A stretch of 64,000 bases of DNA from Acidimicrobiales bacterium (lineage in GTDB: Bacteria; Actinomycetota; Acidimicrobiia; Acidimicrobiales; SZUA-35). The first letter of the stretch is position 1. Every line of letters starts with the position of its first letter. Location of the stretch: assembly GCA_013003535.1 (NCBI GenBank), contig JABDIY010000024.1, forward strand, positions 1 through 64,000, in the 5' to 3' direction. The notes under the pieces are model-generated. The model ran no database searches and had not been told where the DNA came from. It was given only the letters and a program-made list of their open reading frames with translations. Shown here piece after piece: positions 41,651 through 50,359 of the stretch. Position numbers and translations under genes: made by a program.

Positions 41651-42735
41651 CAGTCCGCCACCACGCTGGCGCCCGTGTCGAGCCAGGTGAGAGCCACGTT
41701 GGTGCCAGGATTGAGCCGAGCAACCGAGGGCCGGTTCTCGGTTCGAACCTCCACCTCCATCCAATCGATGGCGACGGTGTACGCCAGCGAGTTCCCCATA
41801 TACGTGACGTCGCGAATGACGCCGTTGAGTCCGCGTCCGTCGGTCCCGGGCTGCGCTTCATTGTCGCCTCGGTCTCTGATGATGATGCGCTCGGGGCGGA
41901 GACTCAACGCCACCTTGGTGCCCGCGGTGTGCCTGGACGGGGCGGCGACGGCCGAGCCGTTGGCTAAGACGACCGTCTCGCTGTCGCGGACCGTGCCGTC
42001 GAGGAAGTTTGTCTGACCGATGAAGTCGGCGACGAAGCGGTTGGCTGGATGCTCATAGATTTCGTCCGGAGAACCCACCTGTAGCAACTTGCCGTGATCC
42101 ATCACCGCGATACGGTCGCTCATGGTCAGCGCTTCCTCTTGATCGTGGGTGACGAAGACGAAGCTGACGCCAAGCTCTCGCTGTAGCTCCTTCAGCTCGT
42201 GCTGCATTTCCTGCCGCAGTTTGAGATCGAGGGCTCCAAGTGGCTCGTCCAACAGGAGCACTTTGGGGCGATTCACCAATGCCCGGGCCAACGCCACGCG
42301 CTGCTGTTGACCACCGGAGAGCTGGTTGGGTTTACGCTTTTCCATTCCGCCGAGGCGAACCATCTCGATCGCCTCGCGGGCTCGCTGGGCAGCCTCGCCC
42401 TTGTCAACTCCCTGCATCCGCAGCCCGAAGCTGGCGTTGTCGAGGACATTCATGTGGGGGAAGAGTGCGTAGTTCTGGAAGACCGTATTGACCGGTCGTT
42501 TGTTCGGCGGGAGCGTGCCCACCTCGTCGCCGAAGATCTTGAGACTGCCCTGGGTGGGGAATTCCAGGCCGGCAATCATGCGTAACGTGGTGGTTTTTCC
42601 GCAGCCCGAGGGTCCGAGCATGGCGAAGAACTCGCCGTCGGCAATCCGGAGATCAATCGTGTCGACGGCGATGACGTCGTCGAATCGTTTGGTGACTCCG
42701 GTCAGTTCAACCGCCGGGTTCTTGATGTCTTCCAT
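41650..42735 (-). CDS. potA: Polyamine-type ABC transporter, ATP-binding subunit
   Basis: A 361-residue ATPase. Walker A GPSGCGKTTTLR, Q-loop VNTVFQNYALFPHMNV, signature NQLSGGQQQRVALARAL, Walker B LLLDEPLGALD and the switch His in THDQEEALTMSD. A C-terminal TOBE/regulatory domain follows (VALSLRPERIIIRD). It powers uptake by PotB/PotC/PotD. The ATG at 42735 has AGGGGA 9 nt before it. The gene follows agmatinase by 14 nt. Confidence 0.95.
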   Translation of the reverse strand: MEDIKNPAVELTGVTKRFDDVIAVDTIDLRIADGEFFAMLGPSGCGKTTTLRMIAGLEFPTQGSLKIFGDEVGTLPPNKRPVNTVFQNYALFPHMNVLDNASFGLRMQGVDKGEAAQRAREAIEMVRLGGMEKRKPNQLSGGQQQRVALARALVNRPKVLLLDEPLGALDLKLRQEMQHELKELQRELGVSFVFVTHDQEEALTMSDRIAVMDHGKLLQVGSPDEIYEHPANRFVADFIGQTNFLDGTVRDSETVVLANGSAVAAPSRHTAGTKVALSLRPERIIIRDRGDNEAQPGTDGRGLNGVIRDVTYMGNSLAYTVAIDWMEVEVRTENRPSVARLNPGTNVALTWLDTGASVVAD

Positions 42736-42749
42736 GGTTTGTGAATCCC

Positions 42750-43736
42750 CTATTGCCTGCCGTAGGGGACGATGGCTGCCCCCTTCTGCATAGCGATCAG
42801 ACAAAGGTAGTCGTGGGCGATGGTGGCGGCCGCAATTGCGGTGATTTCCGACAGGTCGTAGGCCGGTGCCACCTCCACCACGTCGAATCCCACCAAGTTC
42901 AATCCGGTGAGGCCCCGAATGGCGTCGAAGGCTTGGGACGTCGAGAGACCACCAGCGACCGGAGTGCCAGTGCCGGGTGCGAATGCTGGGTCGAGGCAGT
43001 CGATATCGAACGTGACATAGGCAGGGTGGTTGCCGACCTTCTCACGGATCACCTCGAGCACTGCGGGAATCCCTTCTCGATGCACCCACGGTGTGGTGAG
43101 AACCGTGAACCCGTGATCGGAAGAGTTCGGTGTGCGAATGCCGGTCTGCACCGACCTCTCGGGAACGATGATGCCCTCCCTCTTTGCCCGCAGGAACATG
43201 GAGCCATGATCGAGTCGAACGCCGTCGTCTCCCCAGGTGTCGGAGTGGGCGTCGAAGTGAATGAGCGCGAGCGGTCCGTGTTTCTTGGCGTGGGCTCGAA
43301 GCAACGGGTACGTGACGAAGTGGTCGCCGCCGAAGGAAATCAGGGTGGCTCCGCTGGAGAGGATCTCGTGGGCGTGGGCCTCGATGCGTTCCACCACCTG
43401 CATTGGATGTCCATAGTCGAGGTAACAGTCGCCATAATCGGCGATGGCCAGCTCCTGGAGCGGGTCGAACCCAAATGGGTAGCCGGGCAGTTCCGCCAGC
43501 CCTGTGGACGCTTCGCGGATAGCCCGGGGACCGAATCGGGCCCCCGGCCGGCCTGATGTTGCTTGATCGAACGGGAAGCCAGTGATGACCACGTCGGCGT
43601 CACCGATCTCGCGAGAGTAGTTTCGCCGCAGGAACGACAATGCGCCGGCATAAGGTGCTTCGTCGCCCGGTCCTTTCAGTCCTTTGCGCCGGAATGCCTG
43701 GTCACCGTCCAGCGGACCGCTCAGATGTTGGCTCAT
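42750..43736 (-). CDS. speB: Agmatinase
   Basis: A 328-residue ureohydrolase that would convert agmatine to putrescine and urea. The binuclear Mn site is complete: SFGGDHFVTYP, HFDAHSDTWGDD and FDIDCLDPAFAPGTGTPVAG. The length, RPGARFGPRAIREAS motif and operon context fit agmatinase better than arginase, but guanidinobutyrase or another guanidino acid substrate cannot be excluded. The start at 43736 overlaps the GNAT stop by 4 nt. Role here: turn imported agmatine into putrescine for the downstream amine pathway. Confidence 0.88.
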   Translation of the reverse strand: MSQHLSGPLDGDQAFRRKGLKGPGDEAPYAGALSFLRRNYSREIGDADVVITGFPFDQATSGRPGARFGPRAIREASTGLAELPGYPFGFDPLQELAIADYGDCYLDYGHPMQVVERIEAHAHEILSSGATLISFGGDHFVTYPLLRAHAKKHGPLALIHFDAHSDTWGDDGVRLDHGSMFLRAKREGIIVPERSVQTGIRTPNSSDHGFTVLTTPWVHREGIPAVLEVIREKVGNHPAYVTFDIDCLDPAFAPGTGTPVAGGLSTSQAFDAIRGLTGLNLVGFDVVEVAPAYDLSEITAIAAATIAHDYLCLIAMQKGAAIVPYGRQ

Positions 43737-44425
43737 TCCTCGTTCAGTCCTTCGCTTCCGCCGGGCGGGCGGGAAGGCTCGTAATCGGGATTGTGCCACA
43801 CGATCATCGACGCGTAGTTGTTGACTGCCGGGTCTTTGATGTAGTCGCTCAGAGCACAGAGCACCTCGAACCCATTTTCCAACTGAAAGGAGAGGGTGGG
43901 GTCATACAGGTTGCCAGCTCGGACCTCGTTGATGTACTCATCGGCAGTGAGGGAGTCAACGTGGGCGGCGTAACCGGGAATAACTCCGCCAGCAACCAAC
44001 CCCCGCAGGTTGAGGTCTCGGCAGACCCGTTTCCGGAGCTGGTAAAGCTCATTGCCGATGCCCCGACGGCGGTAGTCGGCTTGCACGGCGATCCCGCTTC
44101 CGTAATACCATTGGCCAGTGGGGATGTGTCCACTGCTCCCGTCGTCGGGAATGATCTCGGAGATCTTGTGTTGGGGATGATCCAGATCGAAATTGGTGCG
44201 CACCCCCACCCCCATCGCGACGAGTCGCTCGTTGTCGAAACCGGCGAAACAGCCGTTTGGAAAGTCCTCGGCGAGGCGAGTGATGCCTTGGGCATCGTAA
44301 AGATCCACGGGATCGGCGGTGGGGTACGACGCCTGCTCGAGGGCCGCTATTTCCTCGGCCCATTCCACCGTGATGGTGAAGTAGCGGAGCCCGGACCGTT
44401 CGCCGATCATCACCGGCTCACTCAT
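43733..44425 (-). CDS. GNAT-family acyltransferase in the agmatine operon
   Basis: A 230-residue GNAT protein with the acetyl-CoA loop VQADYRRRGIGNELYQLRK and a following conserved segment LRGLVAGGVIPGYAAHVDSL. This type, with the GGVIPGY motif, also occurs as the N- or C-domain of GNAT-nitrilase fusions (family memory). It might acylate a polyamine or agmatine, or a related amine. It overlaps the C45 gene by 8 nt and agmatinase by 4 nt, so a shared pathway is likely, though the reaction is inferred. Confidence 0.85.
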   Translation of the reverse strand: MSEPVMIGERSGLRYFTITVEWAEEIAALEQASYPTADPVDLYDAQGITRLAEDFPNGCFAGFDNERLVAMGVGVRTNFDLDHPQHKISEIIPDDGSSGHIPTGQWYYGSGIAVQADYRRRGIGNELYQLRKRVCRDLNLRGLVAGGVIPGYAAHVDSLTADEYINEVRAGNLYDPTLSFQLENGFEVLCALSDYIKDPAVNNYASMIVWHNPDYEPSRPPGGSEGLNEE

Positions 44426-45530
44426 CCGTGGCCCCTACGGACATGGGCGAGACCAACTCGAAGTCGTTGGTTGTGGGCAGTCCCCAACACGCCCAAAACT
44501 GCCCAGTGGCAGGTCGCATGACCGCAGCCCCGCTGGATTCGATGTGATACGGGTCCATCGCAACCTGACAGATCGCGTCGGGCTCGCGCAGCAAATCGAA
44601 GAGGCGATGTTCATCGACCGGGCCGTCAGATAACAGTTGTTCCGCTGTGTCTCGCCGTTTGAAGGAACTGGCCATGAGGGCGTTCGCCTTTTCGGCCTGC
44701 TTGGCCTTGGCTTCCCGGTCGATCACATGGTTGGTGTGCACAATGGCCGTCGCCTCGTCTAGTGCGGTGACGGGTCGGATCGATGGCATCGCTTCAACGT
44801 TGTAGCCACGGCCCGTCTTGTCGAGGATCAGATAGTTGTGGGCCCCGGCAAGATTTGCGCCGAGCAACACCGCAAGAGCATCGTCGGCCGATTCAGTGCC
44901 GAGCATTCCGCGGACTACTGACGGCCAGGTGACGCCAGGTGTTCCGTCGAGAGCGGTGAGGTTGTTGATCCCAACGCAAAGGCCGGCCTCATTCATCCCG
45001 ATCTGACCAAGGCAACCAGTCGTGGTGAACACCGTGACGGCAGGTCGGTCGGTGGGTTGGAGCCGCATGAGCAGAACGTGGTCGGTTGCACTGTCGTGCA
45101 TGTCCCAGGTTTGGGCCAAGAAACCATGCCCGTTGGCTCGGGCATTGGGGATGATGACGGCGGTGCAATCGTCTTCCTGAACCGATGCGGGAATGTCACC
45201 GCCCACTTCAGCTCGAACGGCATCAACGAAGTCAGTGAAACCACCCCCAATGATTGCCTCGGCCGGCGTGATCCCTGCTGCGGCTGCCATGGCCACCATC
45301 TCGGTATGAAGCGCTGCATCGAATGCTTCGTGTTTGGCGACCATGGCCTCAGCGATCGCCAGCACGTGGGCTCTATCGATCGGGCCGCCGCTCCAGAGAC
45401 CGGAGGTGACAAGGTCGATGCGGTCTTGGGTGTAGTGAACGATCTCGTGGGCATACGCAGTGCCGTGCGCCGCGCCGATCGCCTCGGGTGACCCGGCGGC
45501 ATCGAGAATGCGGATAGCTGGTCGCTGCAT
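44418..45530 (-). CDS. C45-family (penicillin acyltransferase-like) N-acyl amidase
   Basis: A 370-residue protein of the self-processing NTN-hydrolase group (isopenicillin N acyltransferase type). The conserved nucleophile region is QEDDCTAVIIPNARANG, where Cys should become the new N-terminus after cleavage. Later segments FLAQTWDMHDSATDHVLLMR and QIGMNEAGLCVGINNLTA are typical of the family. It may cut or make an acyl-amine bond; as first gene of an agmatine/polyamine operon it may release an amine from an acyl conjugate. ATG at 45530 is the best start. Confidence 0.8.
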   Translation of the reverse strand: MQRPAIRILDAAGSPEAIGAAHGTAYAHEIVHYTQDRIDLVTSGLWSGGPIDRAHVLAIAEAMVAKHEAFDAALHTEMVAMAAAAGITPAEAIIGGGFTDFVDAVRAEVGGDIPASVQEDDCTAVIIPNARANGHGFLAQTWDMHDSATDHVLLMRLQPTDRPAVTVFTTTGCLGQIGMNEAGLCVGINNLTALDGTPGVTWPSVVRGMLGTESADDALAVLLGANLAGAHNYLILDKTGRGYNVEAMPSIRPVTALDEATAIVHTNHVIDREAKAKQAEKANALMASSFKRRDTAEQLLSDGPVDEHRLFDLLREPDAICQVAMDPYHIESSGAAVMRPATGQFWACWGLPTTNDFELVSPMSVGATDE

Positions 45531-46008
45531 GGATTTCCAAGTTACTACCACCAAGAAGGGCAAGTTCATTTTGTCGAAGTGGGGTGCGCTGCTGGCGGTC
45601 AAGGATGAGGCCCGGATGTTCGGGCACCACCCTTCGATGATTTTCGACCCCGTAACTCCCTCAGCGCAGCCCAGTGTCTGTCGAGTAAGGGGGAGGAGAG
45701 CAGGGTTTCTCTCAGCAGCTGACTGTGCCTGCGATGCTGTTCATGCCTTCACCAATACCGGTGAGTGTGAGTTGCGATCGCACACCGAGCGTTCCCTTGT
45801 TGGGTAGTGAATGCTGAACGTTGCGGCTGAGACCCGTAAGAAAATTACCCGAGCCCTCGTTGAACCAGACGACCGTTCCGTAGCCGCAACCTTCAACGAG
45901 GCCAGTGAAGGTGAGTGTTCCCCGGAACTGGAAATCGAGATTCTTGTTAGGTGGTTTCAGCCCGCTGTACAAACGATTGTCCTGTTCGCGGTGTGCCGTC
46001 GACCGCGC
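45531..46008. other. Gene-poor stretch (478 nt) upstream of the agmatine operon
   Basis: Located between the start of the C45 gene and the end of the ABC-F gene, both minus-strand. It must hold the promoter of the pot operon, but I find no convincing -10/-35. It contains the candidate small gene 45712-45972. Confidence 0.5.
45712..45972 (-). CDS. Candidate small or broken secreted-type protein
   Basis: An 86-residue frame with a beta-rich look: LDFQFRGTLTFTGLVEGCGYG, GVRSQLTLTGIGEGMNSIAG and a last Cys. The alternating hydrophobic pattern and two Cys residues suggest the end of a secreted beta-sandwich protein. It starts at a TTG with no ribosome site and no signal peptide, so it may be a truncated remnant. 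Not recognised. Confidence 0.3.
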   Translation of the reverse strand: MYSGLKPPNKNLDFQFRGTLTFTGLVEGCGYGTVVWFNEGSGNFLTGLSRNVQHSLPNKGTLGVRSQLTLTGIGEGMNSIAGTVSC

Positions 46009-47646
46009 TTACCTCGTGAGCTTCTTCGCGAACTTGAGTGACGAGACGTTGTTCGGTTTGCTGAGAGCGGCCATGGCGATCTCAAAATCGGGAAGTGAGT
46101 AGACGTCGCCGTCGTCGTTGATCATCACGAATCGATCCAGCCGAGCCAGGAAGGTGCGGTCGTGGCTGACGGCGATAACCGTTCCTTGGAACCCGTCGAG
46201 TGCCAGTTCCAATGCTTCGGAAGACTCGATGTCCAGGTTGTCGGTTGGTTCGTCGAGCAGGAGAACGTTGTGTCCTTCCAGTTCGAGGCAGAGGATTTCG
46301 AGCCGGGCTTTCTGACCACCGGACATCGTTTCGAATTCTTGGCGAGCGTTGTTGCCGAGGCCGTACCGGGCGAGCCGTTTCATAGCCTGTTCATCGTCGG
46401 GAACCCGATCGCGAACGATGTCCACAGCGTCTCGACCCAAGAAGTCCGGTCGATCATTGATCTGGGTGAACGTTCCGATGGAAGTCCTCGGCCCCAACCT
46501 GATCGAGCCGAGGTCGGGGCTGGTTTCTCCGGCGAGCGCTCGAAGCAGGTGGGTTTTTCCAGTGCCGTTGGGCCCGATCAGGCCCACCCGCTCACCGAAG
46601 TGCACCTCGTCACTGAACGGGAAAAAGAGGTCTGCCACCGAGACGTCCTTTAGCACCAGCACCCGGCGAGCCGAATCTGCGCCGCGTAGGTTCACGTGGA
46701 TGTTCTGGTCATTCACTGGCGGTGGCGGCGGACCGGCCGCTACAAATTTCTCCCAGCGCGTTTCAGCAGCGTTGGCCTTGGTGGCGTTCTTGAAGTTCTG
46801 CGCCGCTCGCGCTTTCATCACTTTCATGTGGGCATAGAGGCGACGTTCTTCGTCGTTCCATCGTTTGAGAGCGTTGCCCAACAACCTCTGGCGTTGAGCC
46901 CGAGCATCCGGGAATGTGGCATAAGAACCGCCGTGGACCCAGCATCCTGATCCCTCGATGACCACGATCTTGTTGGCGCATCGCTCCAGGAGCGAGCGGT
47001 CATGACTGACCATGAGGATGGTTTTGTCGCTGGCGGCCAGCTGGTTCTCCAGCCAAACGCGAGTCGGGATGTCCAGGTAGTTGTCCGGCTCATCGAGCAG
47101 AAGCACGTCGGCCGTGGAGTTGAAGAGCAGGTCCAGAACCAGCCGCTTTCGCTCCCCGCCTGAGAGATCGCCGATGCGGCGAGTGTTGAGATCCTCTACG
47201 GAGCTCTTGATGCTGCGCTCAACGGCGGCCGCCCATTGTGACTCCAGCTCGTACCCGCCAAGGTCGCCCCACTCGGTGATCGCTTCGGCGAAGGCCATGC
47301 CGTCGTCGGACCCATCGAGCATTGCTTCTTCGGCTGCGATCATCTTCCGACCGGCGGTGCGGAGTTCCGGTAGGGCCACCTCGAGGAGCATGTCTCGAAT
47401 TGTGCTGTCCGGTCGTGACATGCCGACGTCCTGGGTCATGGTGAGCATGGTGCCGCCCACCGCAAACTCCCCCTCGTCGGGAATGAGCTCACCGCTGAGG
47501 ATCCGTAGAATCGTACTCTTGCCCACCCCGTTCGCACCTACCAAGGCTGCTCGGTCGCCGGGCGCGATTCCGAAACTGATGTCGAAAAACAACGAGTCGG
47601 AGGCGGGTGGGGCGTATTCGAGTTCAGAGACCGTGATGCTGGGCAA
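46009..47646 (-). CDS. ABC-F family ATPase
   Basis: A 545-residue protein with two ATPase domains and no membrane part: Walker A GANGVGKST and GPNGTGKTH, signatures DLSGGERKRLVLD and TMSGGQKARLEI, Walker B VLLLDEPDNYLDIP and VLLLDEPTDNLDIE, with a charged linker (RLLGNALKRWNDEERRLYAH). ABC-F proteins bind ribosomes and rescue stalled or antibiotic-blocked translation (family knowledge). The start is a TTG at 47646. It lies on the same strand as, and upstream of, the pot operon, with 478 nt between them. Confidence 0.92.
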   Translation of the reverse strand: MPSITVSELEYAPPASDSLFFDISFGIAPGDRAALVGANGVGKSTILRILSGELIPDEGEFAVGGTMLTMTQDVGMSRPDSTIRDMLLEVALPELRTAGRKMIAAEEAMLDGSDDGMAFAEAITEWGDLGGYELESQWAAAVERSIKSSVEDLNTRRIGDLSGGERKRLVLDLLFNSTADVLLLDEPDNYLDIPTRVWLENQLAASDKTILMVSHDRSLLERCANKIVVIEGSGCWVHGGSYATFPDARAQRQRLLGNALKRWNDEERRLYAHMKVMKARAAQNFKNATKANAAETRWEKFVAAGPPPPPVNDQNIHVNLRGADSARRVLVLKDVSVADLFFPFSDEVHFGERVGLIGPNGTGKTHLLRALAGETSPDLGSIRLGPRTSIGTFTQINDRPDFLGRDAVDIVRDRVPDDEQAMKRLARYGLGNNARQEFETMSGGQKARLEILCLELEGHNVLLLDEPTDNLDIESSEALELALDGFQGTVIAVSHDRTFLARLDRFVMINDDGDVYSLPDFEIAMAALSKPNNVSSLKFAKKLTR

Positions 47647-47702
47647 GTCTTCAGTGTGCCATGTCTACGTGACCGTCCTGGTTGAGGATGTACTGTCTGG
47701 AA

Positions 47703-48917
47703 ATGGCCAACTCAGGTGCTCTCCTCCAACCGTTCTCTGACCCGGCGAAGCCCCACGATCAGTTCATCAAAGTCGTGAAAGCCGAGGGAACCACGCTCTG
47801 GGATGCCAACGGGAAGAAGTACTTGGATGGCATGGCCAGTCTCTGGTATTGCCAGGTCGGCCATGGCCGGAGTGAGATGGTGGAAGCGATCACCAAACAA
47901 CTCATGGCGACCGATGCCTACCACGTGTTCGATCCGTTCATCAATCAGCCGGCCATCGACGTTGCCGACGCAATCATCGCCCGTTCGCCCTATGACACCG
48001 GCAGGGTTTTCCTGGGTTGTTCAGGCTCTGAGGCCATCGATACCGCGTTCAAGCTGATTCGTCTGGTGCAGCGCGTCCGCGGCCATGAAGACAAGCAGAT
48101 CGTGATTCGCAGAACGCGGGGCTATCACGGCACCAATGTTGGGGGCACAAGTGCGCAGGGCATCGAGAGTAACCGGGTGGGGTGGGGAGATCTGGTGCCG
48201 CACTTCATCGAAGTCGACCCTGATGACGTCGAAGACGCCGCCAGGGTGTTTGCCGAGCACGGCGATCGGATCGCCGGCGTGATCACCGAACCGATCCAGG
48301 GAGCCGGTGGCGTCTACCCGCCGCCGGAGGGGTACCTTGAGGGGCTTCGCAAACTCTGCACCAAACACGGTGCGATTCTGTGTTTTGACGAGGTGATTGC
48401 GGGTTTTGCGCGGACTGGCGATTGGTTCGGAGCCCAAACCTACGGCGTTACGCCAGACATGTTCACTTTCGCGAAAGGCGTGTCGTCCGGATACCAGCCG
48501 TTGTCTGGCGTTGCCATCGGTCCGGAGGTGTCGGCGGCGCTGGAAGGCATGGGTGCCATGTTGCGCCACGGCTACACCTATTCCGGTCATCCGGCCGCAT
48601 GCGCCGCCGGGCTCAAGAACATCGAACTGATCGAGGAGTGGGGACTGATTGAGCGCGCCAACCACATCGGAGAGCTGTTCAAATCCGGGTTCCAGTCTCT
48701 TGTCGATGATGGAGCAATCCTCAGTTACCGGGGCGTTGGGGCCATATGGGCTGCCATATTGCCGTACGAGGCGGCCGAAGTTCGGGTCCGAATGTTGGAC
48801 CGGGGCGTTGTCGTTCGGCCGATCCTTGATGCGGTGGCGTTCTGCCCGCCGCTCACCTCCACCGATGAAGAGATCGGGCAGATGATCGATGTCATGGCCG
48901 ACTCGCTAAACAAATGA
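47703..48917 (+). CDS. Class III omega-aminotransferase (putrescine/beta-alanine:pyruvate type)
   Basis: A 404-residue PLP enzyme. The PLP lysine is in FTFAKGVSSGYQPLSGVA, the cofactor-phosphate region is GCSGSEAIDTAFKLIR, and the PLP-ring Asp is in CFDEVIAGFARTG. The N-terminal SLWYCQVGHGRSEMVEAITK matches omega-amino acid:pyruvate and putrescine aminotransferases rather than AstC/ArgD. It may convert putrescine to 4-aminobutanal in this amine-catabolic neighbourhood. ATG at 47703 is preferred to a TTG at 47682. It is divergent from the ABC-F gene. Confidence 0.88.
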   Translation: MANSGALLQPFSDPAKPHDQFIKVVKAEGTTLWDANGKKYLDGMASLWYCQVGHGRSEMVEAITKQLMATDAYHVFDPFINQPAIDVADAIIARSPYDTGRVFLGCSGSEAIDTAFKLIRLVQRVRGHEDKQIVIRRTRGYHGTNVGGTSAQGIESNRVGWGDLVPHFIEVDPDDVEDAARVFAEHGDRIAGVITEPIQGAGGVYPPPEGYLEGLRKLCTKHGAILCFDEVIAGFARTGDWFGAQTYGVTPDMFTFAKGVSSGYQPLSGVAIGPEVSAALEGMGAMLRHGYTYSGHPAACAAGLKNIELIEEWGLIERANHIGELFKSGFQSLVDDGAILSYRGVGAIWAAILPYEAAEVRVRMLDRGVVVRPILDAVAFCPPLTSTDEEIGQMIDVMADSLNK

Positions 48918-48930
48918 TCGTAGGATCAAC

Positions 48931-50346
48931 ATGACGAAAGGTGCCGTAGAGGTCGCAAAAGCGACAACTCTGTGGATAGACCAGTTGGAATCCCCGGTGG
49001 TTCCCCGGCCACCACTTCCGGGTGACATTGACGTTGATGTCGCGATTGTCGGTGGAGGCTTCAGTGGTCTCTGGACGGCTTACTACCTGATTCGACACGA
49101 CCCATCACTTCGGATCGCGGTGCTGGAAAGGGAGTACTGCGGTTTTGGTGCCTCCGGAAGGAACGGCGGCTGGTGTATTGGCGAGCTCGCCGGCTCATTC
49201 GCCAAGTACGCCAAGCTCAGCAACCCTGGGGAGGCGCTTCGTCAGGCCAGGGCGGTCTTCGACACAGTCGACGAGGTCGGTCGCGTAGCCGCCCTTGAAG
49301 GGATTGATTGTGACTTCGCCAAGGGTGGCACCGTCCGCTTGGCCCGCAATGCGCCGCAGGCCAAACGGCAGGCCGACGAGATAGCCGAGGCCCGTAGTCA
49401 AGGGTTCACCAAAGACGAGATCCGCCTTCTTTCCGCCGCCGAGGCTCGCAGCATGTTGAATGCCACGGAGGTCCGGTCGGGCGTCTTTTTCGCAGCAACG
49501 GCGGCTTTACAGCCGGCCAAGTTGGTGCGCGGGCTCGCGTCCGTCGTAGAAGCGGCAGGGGTCAAGATCTTCGAGCAGACTCCGGTAGCGAGCGTGGAAG
49601 ATCGAGTGGTCCGGACTGCGCGAGGTCGAGTGAAAGCCCAATCGATCGTGCGAGCAACTGAGGCGTACACCCGAGACCTTGTGGGGGAGCGGCGAACGGT
49701 GTTGCCGGTCTACTCGTTCATGATTGCCACCGAGCCGCTACCAGAGGAATTGTTTGCCGAGATCGGCCTGGCGAATCGATCCACGTTCGCCGACGATCGG
49801 TACATGGTGATTTACGGCCAACGGACCGGTGATAACCGTTTGGCGTTTGGTGGAACGGGCGTCCCCTACTTGTGGTCCTCCGGAATCTCGGAGAAGACCG
49901 AGTTCGATCTCGAGTCGCACGGTCGGGTTCACGACGTACTCGTCGATCTCTTGCCATCGCTGGCGAACACGACAATCACGCATCGATGGGGCGGCGTGCT
50001 GGCGATTCCGCGGAACTGGGTTCCTGGTCTGACCTACGACCAAGATAGCGGTTTAGGTGCCTTTGGTGGATACGTAGGCGAGGGCGTGGCTGCGTCCAAC
50101 CTGGCCGGTCGAACCATGGCGGATCTCATCACTCGCCAGGACACGCCTCGCGTCAGTCTGCCGTGGGTGGGTGCCAAGGCGCGCCGGTGGGAGCCGGAAC
50201 CATTGCGCTTCATCGGGGTTCGTTCCAGCCGGAAGATTCTCGCGGCCGCCGATGCCTCGGAGTTCGGCTCGGATGAAGAGGCCAAGATGGCGTTCCAGAT
50301 CTCCCGGATACTGCGAGGGGCGTGGACCTCCCCGAGGGTGACCTGA
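48931..50346 (+). CDS. FAD-dependent amine oxidoreductase (PuuB/DAO family)
   Basis: A 471-residue flavoprotein. The N-terminal FAD motif is VAIVGGGFSGLWTAYYL, followed by LEREYCGFGASGRNGGWCIG, which is typical of gamma-glutamylputrescine oxidase-like and glycine/D-amino acid oxidase proteins. The C-terminal WGGVLAIPRNWVPGL and GYVGEGVAASNLAGR also fit. It starts 13 nt after the aminotransferase stop and is probably in the same transcript. A polyamine or glutamyl-polyamine is the likely substrate (inference). Confidence 0.87.
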   Translation: MTKGAVEVAKATTLWIDQLESPVVPRPPLPGDIDVDVAIVGGGFSGLWTAYYLIRHDPSLRIAVLEREYCGFGASGRNGGWCIGELAGSFAKYAKLSNPGEALRQARAVFDTVDEVGRVAALEGIDCDFAKGGTVRLARNAPQAKRQADEIAEARSQGFTKDEIRLLSAAEARSMLNATEVRSGVFFAATAALQPAKLVRGLASVVEAAGVKIFEQTPVASVEDRVVRTARGRVKAQSIVRATEAYTRDLVGERRTVLPVYSFMIATEPLPEELFAEIGLANRSTFADDRYMVIYGQRTGDNRLAFGGTGVPYLWSSGISEKTEFDLESHGRVHDVLVDLLPSLANTTITHRWGGVLAIPRNWVPGLTYDQDSGLGAFGGYVGEGVAASNLAGRTMADLITRQDTPRVSLPWVGAKARRWEPEPLRFIGVRSSRKILAAADASEFGSDEEAKMAFQISRILRGAWTSPRVT

Positions 50347-50359
50347 GCGAACAGTGAGG

